Of a DNA stretch of 9,627 bases, positions 4,377 to 9,627 are shown piece by piece; position 1 is the first letter of the stretch; each line of letters begins with the position of its first letter. This stretch comes from an uncultured bacterium. GTDB lineage: Bacteria > Bacillota > Clostridia > Oscillospirales > Oscillospiraceae. A program made the translations under genes and the position numbers. A model generated the notes under the pieces. That model was not told where the DNA came from. It saw only the letters and a list, made by a program, of their open reading frames with translations, and searched no databases. The stretch spans positions 1-9,627 of the forward strand of contig CASECK010000063.1 of NCBI GenBank assembly GCA_949286295.1, written 5' to 3'.

Positions 4377-7045
4377 CGGATGACCTTCTTGGCCGGCTGC
4401 TTCTTCACGGTGCCGTCGCCGGCGCCGCTCTCGCCGGTGACCTTGGCCACCCGCTCCCGCTTGACCTCCTCGTTTTTGCGCAGGCGGACCAGGAACAGCC
4501 GGCGCAGGGTCTCCTCCTGGATGGCGGCCACCATGTTTTCGAACATCTCGTAGCCCTCTTTTTTATAGGCCACCACCGGGTCGGTCTGGGCGTACGCCCG
4601 CAGGCCGATGCCCTGGCGCAGCTCGGTCATGGCGTCGATGTGGTCCATCCAGTACTCGTCCACCACCCGGAGCATGATGACCCGCTCCAGCTCCCGCATG
4701 ATGGGCGAGCCAATCTCCTGCTCCTTGGCCTGATAGGCCTGGGCGGCCTTGTCCACCACCAGCTGGACCAGCCCCTCGGTGTCGTACCCGGCCAGCTCCC
4801 CGTCGCTGAGCATCAGCTCGCCCGGGCGCAGGAACATGGTGCGGAAGTGGGCCACCGCCTGCTGGAAGTCCCCGGCGCTCATGTGCTCCTGCTCGCCGGA
4901 GTGGCCCCGGATGGCGTTTTCCACCATGGTGTGGAGCATGGTCTGGATAGAGGTTTGCAGGTCCTCCCCGTCCAGCACCTGGCGGCGCTGCTTGTAGATG
5001 ATCTCCCGCTGGGTGTTCATCACGTCGTCGTACTGAAGCACGTTCTTCCGGGTCTGGAAGTTCCGGGACTCCACCTGCTTCTGGGCGTTCTCGATGGCGC
5101 CGGAGAGTATCTTGGCGTCAATGGGGGTGTCCTCGTCCACCCCCAGGCGCTCCATCATGTTCATCACCCGCTCCGAGCCGAACAGGCGCATGATGTCGTC
5201 CTCCAGGGACAGGAAGAACCGGGTCTCGCCCGGGTCGCCCTGCCGGCCGGCGCGGCCCCGCAGCTGGTTGTCAATGCGCCGGGACTCGTGGCGCTCGGTG
5301 CCCAGGATGAACAGGCCCCCCGCCGCCCGAACCCGGTCGGCCTCGGCCTGGATGGCCTGCTTGTACTTGGCCTCCGCCTGGGCGTACTGCTGCCGGGCGT
5401 CCAGAATCTCCTGGTTGTCCGTCTCGGCATAGCCGGTGGCCTCGGCGATAAGCTCGTCGCTCATCCCCGCCCGGCGCAAATCGGCCCGGGCCAGAAACTC
5501 CGCGTTGCCCCCCAGCATGATGTCGGTGCCGCGGCCGGCCATATTGGTGGCCACGGTGACCGCCCCGAACTTGCCGGCCTGGGCCACAATCTCCGCCTCT
5601 TTCTCGTGGTTTTTGGCGTTGAGGACGTTGTGGGGGATGCCCTTGCGCCGGAGCAGGTCGGACAGCTGCTCAGACTTCTCGATGGACACGGTGCCCACCA
5701 GCACGGGCTGGCCCTTCTGGTGGCAGGCCTCAATCTGGGCCACAATGGCCCGCAGCTTGCCGGCGGTGTTCTTATAGACCACGTCGGAATCGTCAATTCT
5801 GGCCAGGGGCTTGTTGGTGGGAATCTCCACGATGTCCAGCTCATAGATGGTGCCGAACTCCTCCTGCTCGGTCATGGCGGTGCCCGTCATGCCCGACAGC
5901 TTGTCATACAGCCGGAAGTAGTTCTGGAAGGTGATGGTGGCCAGGGTCTTGCTCTCGTTGGCCACCTCCACGTGCTCCTTGGCCTCGATGGCCTGGTGCA
6001 GCCCCTCGTTATAGCGCCGGCCGAACATGAGCCGGCCGGTGAACTCGTCCACAATGATGACCTGACCGTCCTTGACCACATAGTCGATGTCCCGCTTCAT
6101 CACGCCCCGGGCCTTGATGGCCTGGTTGATGTGGTGGGACAGGGTGGTGTTCTCCATGTCCGCCAGATTCTCCACCTGGAAGAACTCCTCGGCCTTCCGG
6201 ATGCCCCGGGCGGTGAGGGTGGCGGTACGGGCCTTCTCGTCCACGATGTAGTCGGCGTCGAGGCCGTCGTCCTCCTCCTCCTTGGCGTCCACCTTGGCGA
6301 TGCGCTGGCACTTCAGGCGGGCGGCGAACTGGTCCACCACGGTGTACAGCTGGGTGGACTTCTCCCCCTGGCCGGAGATGATGAGGGGGGTGCGGGCCTC
6401 GTCGATGAGGATGGAGTCCACCTCGTCCACGATGGCAAAGCTGTGTCCCCGCTGGACCAGCTCGGAGGAGTAGATGGCCATGTTGTCCCGCAGGTAGTCA
6501 AAGCCGAACTCGTTGTTGGTGCCATAGGTGATGTCGGCGGCGTAGGCGTCCTTCTTGGCCTGGCCCATGACCCCGTGGATGACCAGACCCACCGTCAGCC
6601 CCATGAAGCGGTAGACCTTGCCCATCCACTCGCTGTCGCGCTTGGCCAGGTAGTCGTTGACGGTGACCACGTGGACCCCCTTGCCCGCCAGGGCGTTGAG
6701 ATAGGCGGGCAGGGTGGCCACCAGGGTCTTGCCCTCGCCGGTTTTCATCTCGGCGATGCGGCCCTGGTGGAGCACGATGCCGCCCACAATCTGCACCCGG
6801 TAGGGGCGCATTCCCAGCACCCGCCAGGCGGCCTCCCGGCAGGCGGCGAAGGCCTCGGGCAGGATGTCGTCCAGAGTCTCGCCGTTGGCCAGCCGGGCCT
6901 TCAGCTCCGGGGTCTTGGCCTGGAGCTGCTGGTCGCTCAGGGCCTTATACTCCTCCTCCAGCGCCTCCACCTTGTCGGCGATGGGGTAGATGGACTTCAG
7001 CTCCCTCTGGGAGGAGGTGCCGAAAATCTTGGTAAACAGGCTCAT
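4289..7045 (-). CDS. secA: Preprotein translocase ATPase SecA
   Basis: Motor ATPase of 918 residues that pushes unfolded preproteins through the SecYEG channel at the inner face of the membrane. Walker A MKTGEGKT is at 100-107 and Walker B VDEVD at 206-210, followed by SILIDEARTPLIISG. TNMAGRGTDI and ESRRIDNQLRGRAGRQGDPG of the second helicase domain are intact, as is the preprotein-binding segment between them. The C-terminal zinc-type tail reads NDPCPCGSGLKWKKCTC, with Cys897, 899, 908 and 910. The ATG at 7045 was chosen for MSLFTKIFG, the usual SecA N-terminus, with AAGAGGTG about 7 nt upstream; the frame itself extends to 7093. Length is normal for SecA with a SEC-C tail. It stands alone, divergent from the glycine riboswitch unit. 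Its 3' end is unusual: terminator, palindromes and a second tail copy follow. Confidence 0.98.
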   Translation of the reverse strand: MSLFTKIFGTSSQRELKSIYPIADKVEALEEEYKALSDQQLQAKTPELKARLANGETLDDILPEAFAACREAAWRVLGMRPYRVQIVGGIVLHQGRIAEMKTGEGKTLVATLPAYLNALAGKGVHVVTVNDYLAKRDSEWMGKVYRFMGLTVGLVIHGVMGQAKKDAYAADITYGTNNEFGFDYLRDNMAIYSSELVQRGHSFAIVDEVDSILIDEARTPLIISGQGEKSTQLYTVVDQFAARLKCQRIAKVDAKEEEDDGLDADYIVDEKARTATLTARGIRKAEEFFQVENLADMENTTLSHHINQAIKARGVMKRDIDYVVKDGQVIIVDEFTGRLMFGRRYNEGLHQAIEAKEHVEVANESKTLATITFQNYFRLYDKLSGMTGTAMTEQEEFGTIYELDIVEIPTNKPLARIDDSDVVYKNTAGKLRAIVAQIEACHQKGQPVLVGTVSIEKSEQLSDLLRRKGIPHNVLNAKNHEKEAEIVAQAGKFGAVTVATNMAGRGTDIMLGGNAEFLARADLRRAGMSDELIAEATGYAETDNQEILDARQQYAQAEAKYKQAIQAEADRVRAAGGLFILGTERHESRRIDNQLRGRAGRQGDPGETRFFLSLEDDIMRLFGSERVMNMMERLGVDEDTPIDAKILSGAIENAQKQVESRNFQTRKNVLQYDDVMNTQREIIYKQRRQVLDGEDLQTSIQTMLHTMVENAIRGHSGEQEHMSAGDFQQAVAHFRTMFLRPGELMLSDGELAGYDTEGLVQLVVDKAAQAYQAKEQEIGSPIMRELERVIMLRVVDEYWMDHIDAMTELRQGIGLRAYAQTDPVVAYKKEGYEMFENMVAAIQEETLRRLFLVRLRKNEEVKRERVAKVTGESGAGDGTVKKQPAKKVIRIGRNDPCPCGSGLKWKKCTCKEYHPEQQ

Positions 7046-7070
7046 GGGAAAACACCTCTTGTCTATAGAT

Positions 7071-7093
7071 TTGCGCCGGAGGGCCGGGCGCAA
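7071..7093 (-). promoter_or_regulatory. Hairpin in the secA leader
   Basis: TTGCGCC (7071-7077) and GGCGCAA (7087-7093) form a 7-bp stem with a 9-nt loop in the secA 5' untranslated region, ahead of the ribosome site. It has no T-run. It may tune secA mRNA stability or translation; no known regulatory RNA family is recognised. Confidence 0.4.
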
Positions 7094-7120
7094 GAACGCA
7101 GTCTAAGGAATATCCTACTA

Positions 7121-7149
7121 AGTATACCATACTCCCCGGAAAGAAAAAA
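7121..7149 (-). promoter_or_regulatory. secA: Probable secA promoter (extended -10)
   Basis: On the minus strand TGGTATACT (7129-7121) is an extended -10 box. The -35 position, 17 bp upstream, is only a T-run (7149-7144), typical of extended -10 promoters. Transcription would start near 7114, giving a leader of about 70 nt. A weaker alternative, TTGTAC (7185-7180) with TACAAT (7161-7156) and an 18-bp spacer, lies further upstream. Confidence 0.55.
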
Positions 7150-7242
7150 GGCCAAATTGTAAACTTTGCCCGCAAACCTGTACAAAGACCGGGGGGACAG
7201 GGGAGCGGAATCCGTCCCGGACGTATAAATGTGCGCGAGGGG

Positions 7243-7272
7243 TTGACAAACGCCTCCCTCTCGTGATATGGT
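7243..7272 (+). promoter_or_regulatory. Promoter of the glycine riboswitch / symporter unit
   Basis: A consensus TTGACA (7243-7248) is followed after 18 bp by the extended -10 TGATATGGT (hexamer TATGGT 7267-7272). The predicted start near 7279 is about 20 nt ahead of the riboswitch. Confidence 0.7.
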
Positions 7273-7300
7273 AACACAGAACAGAATACAGACAGACGAA

Positions 7301-7473
7301 GCGCCCAGGAAAGCGGCCGGACGGCCCGCCGAAGGAGTGACACTCTCAGGCGTCCCCAGCGGGGATGAGGACTGTGCGCGGATGTGACTCTGGAGAAGCC
7401 CGTATGACCGGGTGCCGAAGGTGCAAAGCGGGGCAGGGACGCCCCGCCAATCTCTCAGGCAAAAGGACAGAGG
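7301..7473 (+). promoter_or_regulatory. Tandem glycine riboswitch (gcvT motif), two aptamers
   Basis: Aptamer 1 (7301-7379) has P1 arms GCGCCCAG (7301-7308) and CTGTGCGC (7372-7379) with one mismatch, the core GCCGAAGGAGTGA (7328-7340), then CTCTCAGG and GAGGACTG. A short linker leads to aptamer 2 (7388-7472): CTCTGGAGA, GTGCCGAAGGTGCAA (7412-7426), TCTCTCAGGCAAAAGGACAG (7451-7470), with CTCTG (7388-7392) pairing CAGAG (7468-7472). These are the hallmark conserved blocks of paired glycine-binding aptamers. The 5' P1 strand of aptamer 2, CTCTGGAGAAG (7388-7398), is also perfectly complementary over 11 bp to CTTCTCCAGAG (7511-7521), which overlaps the terminator stem. Ligand binding should thus free the terminator, predicting that glycine switches the gene off. 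Confidence 0.93.
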
Positions 7474-7510
7474 AAAAGACGGGGCGGGGGCCTGTGCGCC
7501 CGCGTAGTCT

Positions 7511-7548
7511 CTTCTCCAGAGCGGCTGTCAGAGCCGTTCTTTATTTTT
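7511..7548 (+). terminator. Riboswitch expression platform: terminator with antiterminator strand
   Basis: GAGCGGCT (7519-7526) pairs with AGCCGTTC (7532-7539; one G-U pair) around GTCAG, followed by TTTATTTTT. Its left arm overlaps CTTCTCCAGAG (7511-7521), the partner of the aptamer 2 P1 strand, so terminator and antiterminator are mutually exclusive. The remaining leader to the start codon is about 85 nt. Confidence 0.85.
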
Positions 7549-7635
7549 GCCCCACTCCCTGGCCCGCCCGGCACCGGCGGGGGGTCCGCCCCTGGGCGCG
7601 CGTGGGACCGGGCGTATTTTGTGGAGGGAGAGCCT

Positions 7636-9030
7636 ATGCTGCTGGAGCTTGTACAGACCGTCAACACGTACCTGTCCGACTATATCCTGGTGTTTTTGCT
7701 GGTGGGGGTGGGCCTGTGGTACACCGTGCGCACCCGCTTTGTCCAGGTCCGCTGCTTTGGGGAGGGGATGCGCAAGCTGTTTGGCAACCTGTCCCTGCGG
7801 GGCGGCAGCCACGAGCACGGCATGAGTTCCTTCCAGGCCCTGTCCACCGCCATCGCCGCCCAGGTGGGCACCGGGAATATCGTGGGCTCCGCCGGGGCCA
7901 TTCTGGCCGGCGGCCCCGGGGCCATCTTCTGGATGTGGGTCATCGCCTTCTTCGGCATGGCCACCATCTATGCCGAGGCCACCCTGGCCATCCAGACCCG
8001 CCGGAAGGGGGGCGACGGCAGCTACCACGGCGGCCCGGTGTACTATATCACGACCGCCTTCCCCGGCCCCTTCGGCCGCTTCCTGGCCGGCTTCTTCGCC
8101 GTGGCCATCATCCTGGCCCTGGGGTGCATGGGCTGCATGGTCCAGTCCAACTCCATCGGCGCCACCTTCCAGACCGCCTTCGGCGTCCCCAGCTGGATGG
8201 TGGGGGTGGTGCTGGTGGTCATCTGCGGCTTTATTTTCCTGGGGGGCATCCGGCGCCTGGCCGCGGTCAATGAGAAGCTGGTCCCCGTCATGGCCGTCAT
8301 CTTCCTGCTGGGGGCGGTGGCCGTGCTGGTCCTCCGCGCCCGCTACATCCCCGAGACCTTCGGCCTCATCTTCCGCTACGCCTTCCAGCCCCAGGCCATC
8401 ATCGGCGGCAGCTTCGGCGCGGCCCTCAAGACCGCCGTCAGCCAGGGGGCCAAGCGGGGGTTGTTCTCCAACGAGGCGGGCATGGGCTCCACCCCCCACG
8501 CCCACGCCCAGGCCAACGTCACCGACCCCCACGACCAGGGGGTGGTGGCCATGGTCAGCGTGTTTATCGACACCTTTGTGGTGCTCACCCTCAACGCCCT
8601 GGTCATCATCTCCACCCTCTATGCCGGCGGCGGCCCCCTGGCGGAGGGCTATGTGGGCCAGGCGGCCGCCCAGCTCAACAGCGCCAATCTGGCCCAGACC
8701 GCCTTCGGCAGCGTCCTGGGGGCCGGGGCGGGGTCCGCCTTTGTGGCCGTGTGCCTGTTCTTCTTCGCCTTTTCCACCATTCTGGGCTGGAATTTGTTTG
8801 GCAAGCTCAACGTAATCTACCTCTTCGGCCAGAAGGGGGCCACGGTCTACACCGTGGTGGCTCTGGCCTTCATCTTCCTGGGCACCGTCACCTCCAACGA
8901 GCTGGTGTGGGCCCTGACGGATATGTTCAACTTCCTCATGGTCATCCCCAACGCCCTGGCCCTGTTCGCCCTGAGCGGCATGGTGCGCCGGACTACCCAC
9001 GGCGTGGGGGAGCGGCTGGGCGGCCGGTGA
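7636..9030 (+). CDS. Alanine/glycine:cation symporter (AGCS family)
   Basis: Membrane transporter of 464 residues that imports a small neutral amino acid with sodium (or protons). AGCS signatures are plain: VGTGNIVGSAGAI (77-89), GGPGAIFWMW (92-101), FFGMATIYAEA (105-115), GGPVYY (132-137) and GLFSNEAGMGS (275-285), with about eleven hydrophobic segments. The region around 380-398 reads TILGWNLFGKLNVIYLFG; many relatives have GE where this has GK, which may reflect subfamily specificity. The ATG at 7636 has GGAGGG 7-8 nt upstream; a GTG at 7621 in the same frame lacks a site. Control by a glycine riboswitch points to glycine, with alanine also likely, as substrate. A similar arrangement, a glycine riboswitch ahead of a sodium:alanine symporter gene, is known in streptococci. 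It is monocistronic, ending in a terminator at 9117-9146. Confidence 0.93.
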   Translation: MLLELVQTVNTYLSDYILVFLLVGVGLWYTVRTRFVQVRCFGEGMRKLFGNLSLRGGSHEHGMSSFQALSTAIAAQVGTGNIVGSAGAILAGGPGAIFWMWVIAFFGMATIYAEATLAIQTRRKGGDGSYHGGPVYYITTAFPGPFGRFLAGFFAVAIILALGCMGCMVQSNSIGATFQTAFGVPSWMVGVVLVVICGFIFLGGIRRLAAVNEKLVPVMAVIFLLGAVAVLVLRARYIPETFGLIFRYAFQPQAIIGGSFGAALKTAVSQGAKRGLFSNEAGMGSTPHAHAQANVTDPHDQGVVAMVSVFIDTFVVLTLNALVIISTLYAGGGPLAEGYVGQAAAQLNSANLAQTAFGSVLGAGAGSAFVAVCLFFFAFSTILGWNLFGKLNVIYLFGQKGATVYTVVALAFIFLGTVTSNELVWALTDMFNFLMVIPNALALFALSGMVRRTTHGVGERLGGR

Positions 9031-9116
9031 GGGGAGAAGGGCCGGGACCCTTCCGCCCGCCGCGCCGGGCGCGGGGGATAGAAGCGGCGCGGGAGATGTG
9101 TCTGCCCACAGCGGAG

Positions 9117-9146
9117 GAGCGGCCGGGAGTTCCGGCCGCTCTTTTT
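9117..9146 (+). terminator. Intrinsic terminator after the symporter gene
   Basis: A perfect 10-bp stem, GAGCGGCCGG (9117-9126) and CCGGCCGCTC (9132-9141) with loop GAGTT, is followed by TTTTT. It lies 86 nt after the stop. A smaller hairpin without a T-run, GAAGGG/CCCTTC at 9036-9053, sits in the gap; nothing else was seen in 9031-9116. Confidence 0.88.
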
Positions 9147-9170
9147 CCATGCCCGGGGGCGGCTTTGTGC

Positions 9171-9199
9171 TGGACAGCGCCCCGTTTTTATTTTATAAT
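9171..9199 (+). promoter_or_regulatory. Promoter of the rRNA methyltransferase gene, with an overlapping palindrome
   Basis: TGGACA (9171-9176), a 17-bp spacer and a perfect TATAAT (9194-9199) form a strong housekeeping promoter; transcription should start near 9206. The short palindrome ATTGTGGGACAAT (9198-9210) overlaps the end of the -10 box and the start site, where a repressor could bind. Confidence 0.78.
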
Positions 9200-9252
9200 T
9201 GTGGGACAATGGGCGCCCGGCCGGTCCGGACGCGGGAGAGGAGGGCCGCGCC

Positions 9253-9627
9253 GTGGCCGAGTGGAAGAAGAACTGCGTGCATACCCTGGAAATCAGCGGC
9301 TACACCGCCGAGGGCATGGGGGTGGCCCGGCTGGAGGGCCGGGTGGTGTTCGTGCCCTTTACCATCGCGGGGGAGGCCTGGCGGGTCCGGCTGGAGAAGG
9401 TGAATAAAAGCGTGGCCTGGGGCCGCGGGGTAGAGCTGCTGCGCCCCGCGCCGGAGCGGACAGACCCCGGCTGCCCCGTCTACGGCCGGTGCGGCGGCTG
9501 TCAGTTCCGGCATATGACCTACGCCGGGGAGCTGCGGGCCAAGGAGCAGCGGGTCCGGGACGCCCTGACCCGCCTGGGGGGGACAGGCCCAATTCTCTCC
9601 GGCATATTAGGGGCGGAAAATACGCGG
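9253..9627 (+). CDS. rlmD: 23S rRNA (uracil-5-)-methyltransferase, RlmD/RumA family (5' part, runs off the window)
   Basis: The first 125 codons of a TrmA/RumA-type enzyme that methylates C5 of a uridine in 23S rRNA using S-adenosylmethionine. Residues 1-62 have the look of an N-terminal TRAM RNA-binding domain (LEISGYTAEGMGVARLEGR, then VVFVPFTIAGE). Next comes the iron-sulfur cluster motif CPVYGRCGGCQFRHM (74-88), with Cys74, Cys80 and Cys83; the fourth cysteine and the catalytic domain lie beyond the window. The sequence after it, YAGELRAKEQRVRDALTRLG, is also typical. The GTG at 9253 is preceded by GAGGAGGG with good spacing. Clostridia often carry several paralogues of this family, so the exact target uridine (U1939, U747 or both) cannot be assigned. 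The frame has no stop before the window end. Confidence 0.9.
   Translation, partial: MAEWKKNCVHTLEISGYTAEGMGVARLEGRVVFVPFTIAGEAWRVRLEKVNKSVAWGRGVELLRPAPERTDPGCPVYGRCGGCQFRHMTYAGELRAKEQRVRDALTRLGGTGPILSGILGAENTR

Noticed and set aside
4238..7162. A 974-codon open frame on the plus strand opposite secA
   Set aside because: It mirrors secA codons in GC-rich DNA, has low-complexity Leu/Gly/His/Val-rich content, no recognisable domain and no ribosome site. secA itself has every family motif.
7365..8273. A plus-strand open frame starting inside the riboswitch and overlapping the symporter
   Set aside because: It begins within the glycine aptamers, passes through the terminator and is Arg/Gly/Pro-rich without motifs.
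7528..9150. A 540-codon minus-strand open frame opposite the symporter
   Set aside because: It is a low-complexity shadow rich in Gly, Ala, His, Asp and Gln; the plus-strand symporter accounts for this sequence.

Overview
The window is GC-rich bacterial DNA whose promoters have -35/-10 boxes of the housekeeping (sigma-A) type. Purine-rich Shine-Dalgarno sites and GC-stem/T-run terminators are present throughout. Tandem glycine riboswitches, an F-type CLC antiporter and a zinc-tailed SecA all fit a high-GC gut Clostridia/Oscillospiraceae-type Firmicute (Flavonifractor/Lawsonibacter-like). That placement is an inference from style and gene content, not a database match.

Layout, left to right. 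(1) 1-1352: the 3' half of a probable fluoride riboswitch, cut by the window edge, then a CLC-type ion antiporter with fluoride-type motifs. (2) 1414-2497: promoter, an agmatinase/ureohydrolase-family enzyme and a strong terminator. (3) 2504-4054: promoter, then a two-gene unit (metal-dependent VOC/glyoxalase-like protein and a membrane acyltransferase-3-like protein) whose stop and start overlap, closed by a bidirectional terminator. (4) 4058-7149, minus strand: secA with its promoter. Downstream of its stop lie about 150 bp made almost wholly of palindromes, then a second copy of the last 27 codons of secA. (5) 7243-9146: promoter, tandem glycine riboswitch with terminator and antiterminator, an alanine/glycine:cation symporter and a terminator. 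(6) 9171-9627: promoter and the start of an RlmD-type 23S rRNA uracil methyltransferase that runs off the window.

Functionally these are mostly independent units. Two look like sensor-effector pairs: fluoride sensing with fluoride export, and glycine sensing with amino-acid uptake, where the visible base pairing predicts that glycine turns the symporter off. The oddest place is the 3' end of secA. The tail duplication with nearly only synonymous differences, the palindromic spacer, the second terminator and a perfect 14-bp inverted repeat around the last codons look like the footprint of a small element that entered the 3' end of secA and restored its reading frame. No CRISPR array, tRNA, rRNA or transposase was seen.
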